DNA from: Dehalococcoidia bacterium | GTDB taxonomy: Bacteria > Chloroflexota > Dehalococcoidia > Lucifugimonadales > UBA3495 | DNA: 64,000 nt | Reading direction: 5' to 3' | Assembly: GCA_003523055.1 (NCBI GenBank) | Contig: DPHC01000014.1 | Span: 46,433-110,432 of the forward strand | Shown here: in pieces, positions 27,440 through 36,610 of the stretch | Numbering within the stretch: the first letter of the stretch is position 1 | Layout of the letters: the number at the start of each line of letters is the position of its first letter | Notes under the pieces: generated by a model | Databases searched by the model: none | Told to the model about the DNA's origin: nothing | Seen by the model: the letters and a program-made list of their open reading frames with translations, nothing else | Made by a program: the position numbers and the translations under genes

Positions 27440-28354
27440 TTAAGTAAAATCTAAGTTCCCACTTCTCCCACCAGATTTTTTCATAACTTTTATATCAGAT
27501 ATGACCATTTGACGGTCTGATGCTTTTGCCATGTCATATATAGTGAGGGCGGCTATTGAAACAGCTGTTAAAGCCTCCATTTCAACGCCAGTTTTGCCTG
27601 ATGTTTTCGCATACCCCAGAATAGTGATAGAGTTAGATTTTTCGTTTATAGACAGTTCTATTTCTACTTTGTCTAATGGTAGTGGATGGCATAAAGGAAT
27701 TAATTCTGAAGTTTTTTTGGCTCCCATGATTCCTGCAATTTTAGCTACCGTAAATACGTCCCCTTTATTTACCAGCCCGTCTTGTATCAGTTTTAAAGTC
27801 TCCGGTTTCATAATAATTGTGCTTGTGGCAGTGGCTTCTCTAACCGTTATATCTTTATCACCAACATCTACCATTGATGCATTTCCATTTTCGTCAATAT
27901 GCGTAAGAGTCTGGTCTGATTTAAATTCATTCACAGTTTCTATTCCTTTTTCAGCTAATTCACTGGCTGCGTAGGCCAACTTATCGGCTAATTCATTGCC
28001 AGGGTTGCCAGAATGGCCTTTCACCCAATGCCAGGTGATTGATTGTTTAGATGCTTCTGAATCTAATAAAGTCCATAGTTCTTTGTTAACATTCCGTTTC
28101 CAGTTCTTTGTCATGGAATTTATCACGTACGTACTATCTGAAAATATTTCAACGGAAGATCCAATTTCCAGGTATTTCAAACCTTCTATAACAGCTGTGA
28201 TTTCCATTTGATTATTAGTAGTTTGTACATTGTTTCCGGAAATTTTTTGAACTATTGTTCCTTCTTTGATGATAATTGCTGCCCAGCCCCCGGGCCCAGG
28301 ATTACCTTTGCAGGATCCATCTGTATATATTTGGTAGTAATTGGGATTTGCCAA
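27440..28354 (-). CDS. RNase HI - MoaC fusion protein
   Basis: One uninterrupted frame of 304 residues joins two complete enzymes. Residues 1-135 are RNase HI with the catalytic set Asp12 (YTDGSC), Glu51 (MEITAV), Asp73 (FSDSTYV), His114 (VKGHSG) and Asp124 (ELADKLA). Residues 150-304 are a full-length MoaC, cyclic pyranopterin monophosphate synthase, with LTHIDENG, MVDVGDK, LIPLCHPLPLDKVEI and GKTGVEMEALTAVSIAALTIYDM. RNase HI removes RNA from RNA-DNA hybrids; MoaC makes cPMP, the second step of molybdopterin synthesis after MoaA. The start is a TTG at 28354, 1 nt after the moaA stop. The two activities have no known link, so the fusion is odd; the moaA neighbour fits the MoaC half. Confidence 0.93.
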   Translation of the reverse strand: MANPNYYQIYTDGSCKGNPGPGGWAAIIIKEGTIVQKISGNNVQTTNNQMEITAVIEGLKYLEIGSSVEIFSDSTYVINSMTKNWKRNVNKELWTLLDSEASKQSITWHWVKGHSGNPGNELADKLAYAASELAEKGIETVNEFKSDQTLTHIDENGNASMVDVGDKDITVREATATSTIIMKPETLKLIQDGLVNKGDVFTVAKIAGIMGAKKTSELIPLCHPLPLDKVEIELSINEKSNSITILGYAKTSGKTGVEMEALTAVSIAALTIYDMAKASDRQMVISDIKVMKKSGGRSGNLDFT

Positions 28355-28355
28355 G

Positions 28356-29372
28356 TTACCCGCCTATGTGGAACATTTCTATTTTAGGTTTCTGGTTATC
28401 ATCGTTTTTGAAAGTTGATCGTTCTTCTGAATATCTGTCTTTACGATTGCCCCATGTTTTCGAGATTAAATCATAGATTTGCTGGTCAGTTCCCCCTGTT
28501 CTCAACATGTCTCTTAAGTCTATCCCGCCACTAGCGAATAGGCAGGTTACAAGTTTACCGTCTGTGCTCAATCGAGCTCTTGAACATTGAGAACAAAAAG
28601 GCTGAGTTACAGAGCAAATTATCCCTATTTCACCCTCTCCATCGGTGTATTTATATCTATTAGCGACTTCTCCAGGGTAGTTTTTATCAATTGGCACTAT
28701 TGGTAATTCCTGATTGAGGATGTGAATAATATCTTCTCCGGACAGTACTTCATTTTGATTCCAATGGTTTTGATTTCCGACGTCCATGTATTCTATAAAC
28801 CTCAAAGTGTATCCATTCGATTTACAGTATTTGGATAACTCGAGTATGGTGTGATCATTAACTCCTTTTTGGACAACACAGTTTATTTTAATTGGAGTCA
28901 ATTCTACTGTTTTGGCCGCTTCTATCCCTTCTAAAACTGACGATACGGAGAATCCTCTGCCATTCATTTTGCCGAAAACCTCTTCGTCTAATGAATCTAG
29001 GCTTATAGTTATTCTGTTCAATCCCGCATCTTTCAAAAGTTTTGCTTGGGATTTCAATAAATATGCGTTAGTAGTCATAGCTATGTCTGTAATGTTTGAA
29101 ATTGTAGAGAGCATTTTTATGAGATCAGATATGTTTGCCCTTAGAAGGGGCTCTCCACCAGTAAGTCTTAATTTAGTTACGCCCAAGGTTGAAAATATGT
29201 TTGCTAACCTTGATATTTCTTCAAAAGTTAGTATCTCTTCTTTAGGCAGAAACTTGTAAGCTACTCCAAATGTTTCTTTGGGCATGCAATAAGGGCATCT
29301 GAAATTACATTTATCGGTTACAGATATTCGTAAATCTTTTAAAGGTCTATTAAATGTGTCTACAATATCCAT
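28356..29372 (-). CDS. moaA: GTP 3',8-cyclase
   Basis: MoaA is a radical SAM enzyme that rearranges GTP to 3',8-cH2GTP, the first step of molybdenum cofactor synthesis. The 338-residue protein has the radical SAM cluster motif CNFRCPYC near residues 22-29. A second, C-terminal 4Fe-4S motif is seen in CSVTQPFCSQCSRARLS. It ends in the conserved Gly-Gly dipeptide. LRLTGGEPLLR is the SAM-contacting motif. The rnhA-moaC fusion begins 1 nt downstream, so the two steps are coupled in one transcript. Confidence 0.96.
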   Translation of the reverse strand: MDIVDTFNRPLKDLRISVTDKCNFRCPYCMPKETFGVAYKFLPKEEILTFEEISRLANIFSTLGVTKLRLTGGEPLLRANISDLIKMLSTISNITDIAMTTNAYLLKSQAKLLKDAGLNRITISLDSLDEEVFGKMNGRGFSVSSVLEGIEAAKTVELTPIKINCVVQKGVNDHTILELSKYCKSNGYTLRFIEYMDVGNQNHWNQNEVLSGEDIIHILNQELPIVPIDKNYPGEVANRYKYTDGEGEIGIICSVTQPFCSQCSRARLSTDGKLVTCLFASGGIDLRDMLRTGGTDQQIYDLISKTWGNRKDRYSEERSTFKNDDNQKPKIEMFHIGG

Positions 29373-29434
29373 GTTCTTAGCCTTTGCTTAATTTTGATGT
29401 AAGTTTTCCTAAGTAGATACTATTATACAACATA

Positions 29435-30028
29435 CTATTTGTTTAATATTTTCAGTAATTTCCAAGCTGCATCGCCTCTGTGACTGATATTGTTTTTGGT
29501 TTCAGAATTTAGGTTAGCCATAGTGGTTTTCAGAGTTGGCAAGTAAAAAATCGGATCATATCCAAATCCATGATTTCCAGACGGGGTTAGGCTTATGGCA
29601 CCAGAAATACTTCCTTGTACAATTAATGGTATGTCTGTTAAACCTACAACTGCAATGCAACAAATAAATCTGGCCGTTCTATTGATAGCAGGTATGTCTT
29701 TCATGTTGTTTAAAATTAATTCTACCCGTTGGGCGTCATTGAAAGTTGGCTCGCCATAACGAGCCGAATGAATTCCTGGTTCTCCGTTTAATGCATCAAT
29801 TGTTAGTCCAGAATCGTCTGCTAAACATGGCACATTTGTTTGTTTAAAGCCAAAATGAGCTTTGATTAAAGCATTTTCTCTAAATGTAAGACCTGTTTCT
29901 TCGGCTTGGATTTGAACACCATAATCTGCCAACGATTCTAATCCTATATTAAGAGGAGATAATATATTTTGATATTCTTCCAGTTTCCCAGAGTTTTGAG
30001 TTGCGATTACTAACTTATCAGTGTGCAT
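29435..30028 (-). CDS. rdgB: XTP/dITP pyrophosphatase (RdgB/HAM1)
   Basis: RdgB hydrolyses non-canonical purine triphosphates and so keeps ITP, dITP and XTP out of nucleic acid. The 197-residue protein has VIATQNSGKLEEY at the N-terminus, the catalytic PCLADDSGLTIDALNGEPGIHSARY segment, GFGYDPIFY and the terminal NNISHRGDA. All are standard for the family. It is 4 nt downstream of the CoA-transferase gene on the same strand. Confidence 0.95.
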   Translation of the reverse strand: MHTDKLVIATQNSGKLEEYQNILSPLNIGLESLADYGVQIQAEETGLTFRENALIKAHFGFKQTNVPCLADDSGLTIDALNGEPGIHSARYGEPTFNDAQRVELILNNMKDIPAINRTARFICCIAVVGLTDIPLIVQGSISGAISLTPSGNHGFGYDPIFYLPTLKTTMANLNSETKNNISHRGDAAWKLLKILNK

Positions 30029-30032
30029 TTAT

Positions 30033-31232
30033 TTAAATGTCCCCAGTTGATTTGAGTATTTCAATTTCTTCTGGGCCGAACTCTAACCAACCTGAGAATA
30101 TTTCATCATTGTGTTCCCCTAATCTTGGCCCGGAATTAGTTATTTCTCCCGGGGTTTGATCAAATTTAGGGATGACTCCGATCATTTTTGTGCTACCAGA
30201 AATATGATCGTTTACTTCTATTATATTTTCTCTGGCGGCAATATGTTTATCTCTTGATATATCTTCGTGGTCATAAACTTGCCCAACAATACCTCCAGAT
30301 GGGATTAATGCGTCCAGGACTTCTTTGGCAGTTTTGTCTTTAAACCATTCTTGCATTTCGTTATTTAACGAATCACTGTTTTTAATGCGTGATTCGTTAC
30401 TGTGGTAGAGCTGATCCGTTAACAGTTTGTCCAGTCCCATAGCCTTTACTAAAGATTCCCAAGTGTTTTGGGATGTAGCTGATAGCCCTACCCATTTTTG
30501 ATCACCAGCTTGATATAGGTTTCTGGGTGCAGCATCGGGAAAATCGTTGCCTACTCTACTTCTATTTATGCCTAATTCATTAAACATAGTAACGTAGGGA
30601 ATCATTAATCTCATTAACGGTTCGTACAAGCTCAAATCTATAATTTGGCCCTTCGTTGAGGTACCAGTAATATCTCTGTTATATAGTGCCATCATACCTG
30701 ACATAGCTCCAAAAACTCCTGATACTAGATCCGCTAGTGGTAAAGGAGGTAAATTAGGAGGGCCATCAGGAAATCCAGACATGTTGACATACCCACTCAT
30801 ACATTCTGCAATGGTGCCAAACCCGGGGCGGTTTTTATAAGGCCCTGTTTGCCCAAACCCAGAATATCGTAAGATTACTAATTTAGGATTAGAATCATGA
30901 AGTTCTTCGGGCCCTATTCCCCATTTTTCCAATGTGCCAGGCCTAAACCCTTCAATGAGAATATCTACTTGTTTAACTAATTTTTTTAAGATTGCTTGGC
31001 CTGCTTCACTTTGGAGATTCAGAGTGATGGATTTTTTGTTCCGTGAATGTACTTTCCACCATATGGATTCTTCATCAAGAAAAGGCCCCCAATTTCTTAA
31101 AGGATCTCCAGCTCCTGGTTTTTCGACTTTGATCACCTCTGCGCCGAAATCTGCTAATAAGCTACTGGCAGTCCCCCCTGCGATAATCATTGAAAGATCT
31201 AAAACTTTTACGCCTTTTATTGGTCCGCTCAT
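30033..31232 (-). CDS. Family III CoA-transferase (CaiB/BaiF)
   Basis: The 399-residue protein is a formyl-CoA transferase-like family III enzyme, which moves CoA between carboxylic acids through an aspartyl-CoA anhydride. GVKVLDLSMIIAGGTASSLLADFGAEVIKVEKPGAG-type N-terminus, FRPGTLEKWG, and the catalytic Asp in PLPLADLVSGVFGA near residue 168 are seen. Substrates in this family range from oxalate and carnitine to aromatic acids; none can be assigned. It follows the alpha/beta hydrolase gene after 18 nt, suggesting a small catabolic operon with rdgB as a passenger. Confidence 0.92.
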   Translation of the reverse strand: MSGPIKGVKVLDLSMIIAGGTASSLLADFGAEVIKVEKPGAGDPLRNWGPFLDEESIWWKVHSRNKKSITLNLQSEAGQAILKKLVKQVDILIEGFRPGTLEKWGIGPEELHDSNPKLVILRYSGFGQTGPYKNRPGFGTIAECMSGYVNMSGFPDGPPNLPPLPLADLVSGVFGAMSGMMALYNRDITGTSTKGQIIDLSLYEPLMRLMIPYVTMFNELGINRSRVGNDFPDAAPRNLYQAGDQKWVGLSATSQNTWESLVKAMGLDKLLTDQLYHSNESRIKNSDSLNNEMQEWFKDKTAKEVLDALIPSGGIVGQVYDHEDISRDKHIAARENIIEVNDHISGSTKMIGVIPKFDQTPGEITNSGPRLGEHNDEIFSGWLEFGPEEIEILKSTGDI

Positions 31233-31250
31233 GATTACATCCCCGTAGTT

Positions 31251-32099
31251 TTAATTATTAAAGAATTTTTGTATTTCAGATAGAGTTTCTTTTGGGTATT
31301 CCAAAGGTAAAAAATGCGATCCAAATCCCATAGGTATTACAGTGGCTTGGTCAGTCATAGATTTCCATTCTAAGATTGCTGGATCTTCAGGGTCTTGAGC
31401 TCCATCATAATTACCTAGTAACAATAAATATTCACCTGTTAAATGGGTGAAATATTTGTTCACTTCCATACCGTATCGTGTTTCATAATAATGGGCTTCA
31501 ACTTCAGGAGGGCATCTCAGTTGGATTGTGCCGTCCTCTAATTCCATAGTTCCTCCGTTTAAATATCCTGTGAACGATTCTTCAGACCAGTTCTTAAATA
31601 CTGTTCGGTTCCTATATGCTTCGTAAAGAACTTTAAGTGATGCCCAGTTTCTACGCTTGTTTCTTGTTCTTCCCAATCTTACGGCTAGTTGTTCTGGCGA
31701 AAGAACGGAGGAACGATTACGTAGTGTCGTTTCTGTCAACGCAATTTTTTTGTATGTTCCAGGTAATAAATGAGAAGCCATTAATGTGACTAGCCCTCCT
31801 GAAGAATGTCCTACGCCATGCAAATTTGTTAAATTGAGTTTTTGTATGAAGGCAGCTACGTCTTGGCCTACTAGTTCAAAATCAAAATCACCTTCTGGCT
31901 GATCTGTTTCTCCATGCCCTCTTTGATTCAAACAAATCACATGAAAATTGCTGGAAAGCTCTGATGCATAGGAATTCCAAACATCTGCACAAAGGCCAGT
32001 CGCATGTACCATAAGCAAAGGAGGAGAAGATTCATTACCCCAATCTAAATAATGTTGAGTTATGCCGTTAGCTTTTATATATTTACTGATTGGATTCAA
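31251..32099 (-). CDS. Alpha/beta hydrolase
   Basis: The 282-residue protein has the alpha/beta-hydrolase fold: oxyanion region MVHATGLCADVWNSY, the NQRGHGETDQP turn, and the nucleophile elbow GVGHSSGGLVTL with Ser near residue 98. A terminal histidine is in FGSHFLPLEYP. An acid residue is likely in LLGNYDGAQDPED. Esterase, lactonase or C-C hydrolase activity is possible. It is the first gene of the minus-strand run with the CoA-transferase, and is divergent from nuoA. Confidence 0.85.
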   Translation of the reverse strand: MNPISKYIKANGITQHYLDWGNESSPPLLMVHATGLCADVWNSYASELSSNFHVICLNQRGHGETDQPEGDFDFELVGQDVAAFIQKLNLTNLHGVGHSSGGLVTLMASHLLPGTYKKIALTETTLRNRSSVLSPEQLAVRLGRTRNKRRNWASLKVLYEAYRNRTVFKNWSEESFTGYLNGGTMELEDGTIQLRCPPEVEAHYYETRYGMEVNKYFTHLTGEYLLLLGNYDGAQDPEDPAILEWKSMTDQATVIPMGFGSHFLPLEYPKETLSEIQKFFNN

Positions 32100-32217
32100 T
32101 TATTTCCTGCCTTATGTTGTATTAATTTGATGTTATAGTAACAAACTTTGTATTGCTAGTTGATGAGATGACTGAATTTTATACTATTAGTTACTATTAT
32201 GAACGTATCTACTATGT

Positions 32218-32223
32218 TATAAT
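32218..32223 (+). promoter_or_regulatory. Candidate -10 box of the nuo cluster
   Basis: A perfect TATAAT lies at 32218-32223, 39 nt before the nuoA ATG at 32263, in the 163-nt divergent gap. No convincing -35 box is present at 17 nt; TTACTA at 32191-32196 is too far. GAGAGGGAAAG before nuoA provides the ribosome binding site. Confidence 0.4.
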
Positions 32224-32262
32224 TTCAGTCGCTTTGTAGTTCTATTTGAGAGGGAAAGAAAG

Positions 32263-32646
32263 ATGCCTGTTGAATATGTGATTCAATATGGAATGATTGG
32301 AATTCTTACTATCGTTGCAATTCTTATACCTACTAGTTTGATTCTATTGTCTTGGGTAGCAGAAAAATTAGGACTCAGGCCTAATAATTACTCCCAAGTC
32401 AAATCTGACCCATATGAATGTGGCATGGAAGCGATAGGTGGCCCATGGCATAAATTCAATTTCAAATACTATATGTACGCAGTCTTATTTGTGATATTTG
32501 ATGTAGAAGTGATATTTTTATACCCATGGGCAGTTAGATTTTTAGATTTGTCATTGTTTGCCTTGGTCGAAATGTTTGTATTCTTAGGGATTTTATTAAT
32601 CGGGTGGTTATATGCCTGGCGTAAAACTGACCTGGAGTGGAGATAA
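32263..32646 (+). CDS. nuoA: NADH-quinone oxidoreductase subunit A
   Basis: NuoA is a three-helix membrane subunit of complex I at the junction of membrane and peripheral arms. The 127-residue protein has three hydrophobic segments and the conserved loop SDPYECGMEAIGGPWHKFNFKYY, followed by FDVEVIFLYPWA. It is the first gene of the nuo cluster, and nuoB begins 2 nt after its stop if the TTG start is used. Confidence 0.95.
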   Translation: MPVEYVIQYGMIGILTIVAILIPTSLILLSWVAEKLGLRPNNYSQVKSDPYECGMEAIGGPWHKFNFKYYMYAVLFVIFDVEVIFLYPWAVRFLDLSLFALVEMFVFLGILLIGWLYAWRKTDLEWR

Positions 32647-32648
32647 CA

Positions 32649-33260
32649 TTGGTTAACGAAAACTCTATGGATGGCATGTCGATGTCTGAAAGATCTCTTC
32701 CAACAGATAAACAGGAAGGAATCCAAATTGAAAATCTTATAAATGATTCCGTTGCGCCTATTAAAACTGATGCAATTGATGTTCCGGACGATTTAAAAAA
32801 TAATCTTGTTGTTACATCAGTAGATGCTTTGCTTAATTGGGGTAGAAAATCTGCTCTTTGGCCAGTTTCTTTCGGCCTAGCATGCTGCGCCTTTGAAATG
32901 ATGGCTACTGCCATGAGTAGATTTGATTTGTCTAGATTTGGTATGGAAGTATTTAGGGCATCACCAAGGCAAGCTGATTTGCTAATCATAGCAGGCACTG
33001 TTACATGGAAAATGGCGCCTGCTATTAAAAGGATATATGATCAAATGCCGGACCCGAAATGGGTGATTTCTATGGGTGTCTGTGCTACAAGCGGGGGGCC
33101 GTATTATGGATCTTACAGTGTTGTACCTGGAGTGGACCATATCATTCCTGTAGACGTTTACGTTCCAGGATGTCCTCCTCGCCCAGATGCTTTGCTATAT
33201 GGAGTAATGGAATTACATGAAAAAATCAAGAAAACAAAAAATATTAAAAAGATAGATTAA
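32649..33260 (+). CDS. nuoB: NADH-quinone oxidoreductase subunit B
   Basis: NuoB carries the N2 4Fe-4S cluster that reduces quinone. The cluster ligands are seen in FGLACCAFEMM, the cysteine of SMGVCATSGGPYY, and PGCPPRPD. The N-terminus is extended by roughly 45 acidic residues before the conserved SVDALLNWGRKSALWP. The TTG at 32649 is chosen because GGAGA (32639-32643) is well placed; a GTG at 32637 inside nuoA or an ATG at 32667 are alternatives. The stop overlaps the nuoC ATG. Confidence 0.94.
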   Translation: MVNENSMDGMSMSERSLPTDKQEGIQIENLINDSVAPIKTDAIDVPDDLKNNLVVTSVDALLNWGRKSALWPVSFGLACCAFEMMATAMSRFDLSRFGMEVFRASPRQADLLIIAGTVTWKMAPAIKRIYDQMPDPKWVISMGVCATSGGPYYGSYSVVPGVDHIIPVDVYVPGCPPRPDALLYGVMELHEKIKKTKNIKKID

Positions 33261-33703
33261 TGCCGATAATAGACTTACATACAGATTTTGTAGCCGAACA
33301 ATTAAGCTCAAAATTTCCAGAAGAACACTTTACTGCAGATAGTAATTGTGTTTGGGTTCCTTCAGCAATCATCGCTAATGTGTGTTCATTTCTTAAAACT
33401 GAAAAGGATTTTAGAATTGACTATTTAAATTCTATTACAGCGGTAGATTTTATTGATCATTTCGCCATTGTGTACCATTTAAGTTCTATAGAAACTCAGA
33501 ATAGAATCACACTGAAATGCCATTTGTATGGAAGAGATGATTTAAGCATAGATTCTGTTCTGAATATTTGGCAAGGAGCAGATTTTCAAGAACGAGAAAT
33601 TTGGGACTTGATGGGCATTAAATTTAATGGTCGGCCCAACATGAAAAGACTATTACTATGGGAAGGATTTGAAGGCCACCCACTTAGAAAGGATTTCTTG
33701 TAG
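33260..33703 (+). CDS. nuoC: NADH-quinone oxidoreductase subunit C
   Basis: The 30-kDa-type subunit of the peripheral arm, 147 residues. The end carries the family signature DFQEREIWDLMGIKFNGRP followed by LLWEGFEGHPLRKDF. It is separate from nuoD here, not fused as in E. coli. Its ATG overlaps the nuoB stop (TAATG). Confidence 0.94.
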   Translation: MPIIDLHTDFVAEQLSSKFPEEHFTADSNCVWVPSAIIANVCSFLKTEKDFRIDYLNSITAVDFIDHFAIVYHLSSIETQNRITLKCHLYGRDDLSIDSVLNIWQGADFQEREIWDLMGIKFNGRPNMKRLLLWEGFEGHPLRKDFL

Positions 33704-33710
33704 GTTTATA

Positions 33711-34820
33711 ATGAATATTAAAACTGAACCAATGACAATAAATATAGGACCGCAACATCCAAGTACTCATGGAGTGTTTAGAATCAGGGTCAGCTTCGAT
33801 GGAGAAGACATTGTTGAAGTAGAGCCTATTTTTGGTTATTTGCATCGAGGCACTGAAAAACTGGCAGAGGAAAGAAACTATGTTCAAATAGTGACTTTAA
33901 CTGATAGATTGGATTACACAGCCTCAATGACCAATAATCAAGCTTATTGCCTAGCAGTAGAAAAACTTTTAGGAGTTGAGGCTCCAATAAGAGCGAAATA
34001 TCTAAGAACACTTACGGCCGAATTACAGCGAATTGCTAGCCATCTAATAGCAGTCGGATTTTTCTTACAAGAACTGGGAACATTCGGAGGAACTCCATTG
34101 ATGTACGCATTCAGATCAAGAGAACGTATTTTAGATATGTTTGAGATGTTGTGTGGTGCCCGTATCACTCTGAGTTATATGCGTCCAGGAGGAGTTTTTT
34201 GGGATACTTCATCAGAATTTTGGGAAGCATTAAATTCATTTTTAGAGGATTTCCCTGATGAATTGTCGGAAATGGAAGATCTTTTACTTAATAATGAAAT
34301 CTTGATGGTTAGAACCAAAAACGTAAGCCCTCTCACCGCAGAAAAAGCTATTAATAGCTCATTGAGCGGACCAGTACTGAGAGCTAGCGGCGTAAAGATG
34401 GATCTTAGAGCCATTGACCCTTACGATGCTTATAACCTTGTAGAATTCGATGTGCCAGTTGGTGCCAATGGAGATAATTACGATCGATTCTGGGTCAGAA
34501 TGCAGGAAGTCAGACAGAGTCTTAGAATCATAGCGCAATGTAAAGATCAGATTGAACCCGGTCCATATCGCCTAGAATTGCCGAAAGTGATTAGGGCGGA
34601 AGATGGAGCAGAAGCTTATGCTACAGTCGAAGCACCTAAAGGTGAGTTAGGATTCTATTTGGTCAGTGATGGAAGCATATCGCCTTATCGCATGAAGATC
34701 AGATCTCCTTCATTAATTAACTTAAGTGCTATTAATCAGATGTTAGTGGGATGGAAATTAGCGGATATGATAGTAACTTTAGGTAGTATTGATATAAACA
34801 TGGGAGAAGTTGATAGATGA
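33711..34820 (+). CDS. nuoD: NADH-quinone oxidoreductase subunit D
   Basis: NuoD (49-kDa subunit) forms the quinone site with NuoB and descends from the large subunit of NiFe hydrogenases. The 369-residue product begins MNIKTEPMTINIGPQHPSTHG; the ATG at 33711 is preferred over an upstream frame start at 33669 because the family starts just before NIGPQHPSTHG. The quinone-site region HRGTEKLAEERNY and the C-terminal FDINMGEVDR-type end (here SIDINMGEVDR) are present; the four Ni-ligand cysteines of hydrogenases are absent, as expected. The stop overlaps nuoH by 4 nt. Confidence 0.96.
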   Translation: MNIKTEPMTINIGPQHPSTHGVFRIRVSFDGEDIVEVEPIFGYLHRGTEKLAEERNYVQIVTLTDRLDYTASMTNNQAYCLAVEKLLGVEAPIRAKYLRTLTAELQRIASHLIAVGFFLQELGTFGGTPLMYAFRSRERILDMFEMLCGARITLSYMRPGGVFWDTSSEFWEALNSFLEDFPDELSEMEDLLLNNEILMVRTKNVSPLTAEKAINSSLSGPVLRASGVKMDLRAIDPYDAYNLVEFDVPVGANGDNYDRFWVRMQEVRQSLRIIAQCKDQIEPGPYRLELPKVIRAEDGAEAYATVEAPKGELGFYLVSDGSISPYRMKIRSPSLINLSAINQMLVGWKLADMIVTLGSIDINMGEVDR

Positions 34821-36028
34821 ACTGCCAACTAGAAGGGTTTTATCAAACCAACTTCATCTATAGATCCCTTCACGACATCATGTCTGGATTGGTTCCATGC
34901 AATCTGTCCATAATTTTGTCAGGGTTAATGTTTGCATTCTTACTAGTGAATCTACTTTTGGCTAGTACAGCAATAATGACTTGGGGCGAAAGACGACTGC
35001 TTGGACGTTTCCAAACGAGGATCGGACCAAATAGATGGGGTCCTTTCGGACTACTACAACCTATTGCAGACCTAGTAAAACTACTGTTCAAAGAAAATTT
35101 GATTCCAACTGGTGCAGATAAATTTCTGTTTATTATAGCTCCAATAATAATTATGGTGCCTGTAATAATGGTAATGGGAGTTATCCCGTTGGCACCAGGC
35201 GTTGCGATGGCTAACTTGAATATAGGGATACTATATATTTTGGCTATTACTTCAGTATCTTCTCTAGGTATATTCATTGCTGGCTGGGCATCTAACAATA
35301 GGTTCGCAATTTTTGGAGCCGTTAGAGGAGTAGCTGTGCTCATAAGCTATGAAGTACCTGTCGTGATTTCTCTGTTGGGAATTGTTGTTGTAACTGGTTC
35401 TATGTCATTGTTAGATATAGTTGAAGCTCAGGCATTGCCGTTCATAATGGTGCAACCCATGGCTTTGTTAGTATTTTTTATAGGAAGTAGCGCAGAGATG
35501 AATCGCACTCCATTCGATATAGCTGAAGCTGAGTCAGAAATTATAGCCGGCTATCATATCGAATTTAGCGGAATAAAATTTGCAGTGATCCAAGCCGCTG
35601 AATATGGAGCTATGATAGTAACTTCGATTATCATAGCTGTAGTGTTTTTGGGAGGCTGGTCAGGGCCTTTACCATTAACGCTAGGGTGGTTATGGCTGAT
35701 TATAAAAGTGTTGGTAGTGATTTTCGTGTTCACTTGGGTCAGGGCGACATTTCCAAGACTCAGAATTGATCAAATAATGGCTTTTTGTTGGAAAGGTCTG
35801 TTGCCAATGAGCTTGATAAATCTTTTTGCGGTAGTAATAGAAACATTTATATTGAAAGGATCTGAGAATTCTTTAAGTTTAATAGATTTATGGATCATGT
35901 GTGTTATCAACACAATCTTAGCAGTTATAACAGTGATAGTACTTAACAAGTTGGTGTCAACTAAAATTGATCCAGCTATGTCCAAATCTCAGTCGTTTTC
36001 CTCACGAAAACTTTCCCTAAGAAACTAG
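34817..36028 (+). CDS. nuoH: NADH-quinone oxidoreductase subunit H
   Basis: NuoH is the membrane subunit that forms the entrance of the quinone chamber. The 403-residue protein has about nine hydrophobic segments and the conserved loops ERRLLGRFQTRIGPNRWGPFGLLQP and MNRTPFDIAEAESEIIAGYHIEFSG. The last carries the Glu/Asp-rich 'E-channel' loop. An N-terminal extension of about 30 residues precedes the first helix. It overlaps nuoD (ATGA). Confidence 0.95.
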   Translation: MNCQLEGFYQTNFIYRSLHDIMSGLVPCNLSIILSGLMFAFLLVNLLLASTAIMTWGERRLLGRFQTRIGPNRWGPFGLLQPIADLVKLLFKENLIPTGADKFLFIIAPIIIMVPVIMVMGVIPLAPGVAMANLNIGILYILAITSVSSLGIFIAGWASNNRFAIFGAVRGVAVLISYEVPVVISLLGIVVVTGSMSLLDIVEAQALPFIMVQPMALLVFFIGSSAEMNRTPFDIAEAESEIIAGYHIEFSGIKFAVIQAAEYGAMIVTSIIIAVVFLGGWSGPLPLTLGWLWLIIKVLVVIFVFTWVRATFPRLRIDQIMAFCWKGLLPMSLINLFAVVIETFILKGSENSLSLIDLWIMCVINTILAVITVIVLNKLVSTKIDPAMSKSQSFSSRKLSLRN

Positions 36029-36036
36029 GAGTAGAA

Positions 36037-36603
36037 ATGTACGGTATTGAAATGGTAAAAGGTTTAATGGTAACGTTGAAAAATTTTTCTAAAAAACCTG
36101 TGACTATACAATACCCGGAACAACGGATCGCTCAACATCCCAGATTCCGTGGTGAAGAATTTACTTGGTATGAAGAACGTTGCACCGGATGTGCTTCATG
36201 TGCGAAATATTGCCCATTGGGAATTATTGAAATAGTTACTGCTCCAAGCGACACTGCAGTCAAACAAGGTGATAAATACCAATTGGAAAAATTTGATATA
36301 AGCATATCAAGGTGCATGTTTTGTGGCTTATGCGTTGAAGCGTGCCCATATGATGCTTTGTTTATGGGCAGTGGTTTTGAAGAGGGTAAATACACAAGAG
36401 ATGATATGGTAATTACTATAGACCAATTGCGTAATTCCCCCAAAAACCCATCTACCTGGTACAGGCCACAATTGGAATCCAAAAACTATGACCCACGAAA
36501 TGGCCAGCAATTAACATGGAAAGATGTAGGTAGAGAGGGATGGTCTTGGCATAAAGAAGAGAAGGCTGGCATGAGAATTAATAAGGAAAATAAGGTCAAT
36601 TAG
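36037..36603 (+). CDS. nuoI: NADH-quinone oxidoreductase subunit I
   Basis: NuoI holds the two 4Fe-4S clusters N6a and N6b. The 188-residue protein shows both Cys-x2-Cys-x2-Cys-x3-Cys-Pro motifs: CTGCASCAKYCP and CMFCGLCVEACP. AGGAG lies a few bases before the ATG. Eight nt separate its stop from nuoJ. Confidence 0.95.
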   Translation: MYGIEMVKGLMVTLKNFSKKPVTIQYPEQRIAQHPRFRGEEFTWYEERCTGCASCAKYCPLGIIEIVTAPSDTAVKQGDKYQLEKFDISISRCMFCGLCVEACPYDALFMGSGFEEGKYTRDDMVITIDQLRNSPKNPSTWYRPQLESKNYDPRNGQQLTWKDVGREGWSWHKEEKAGMRINKENKVN

Positions 36604-36610
36604 TAATTGC

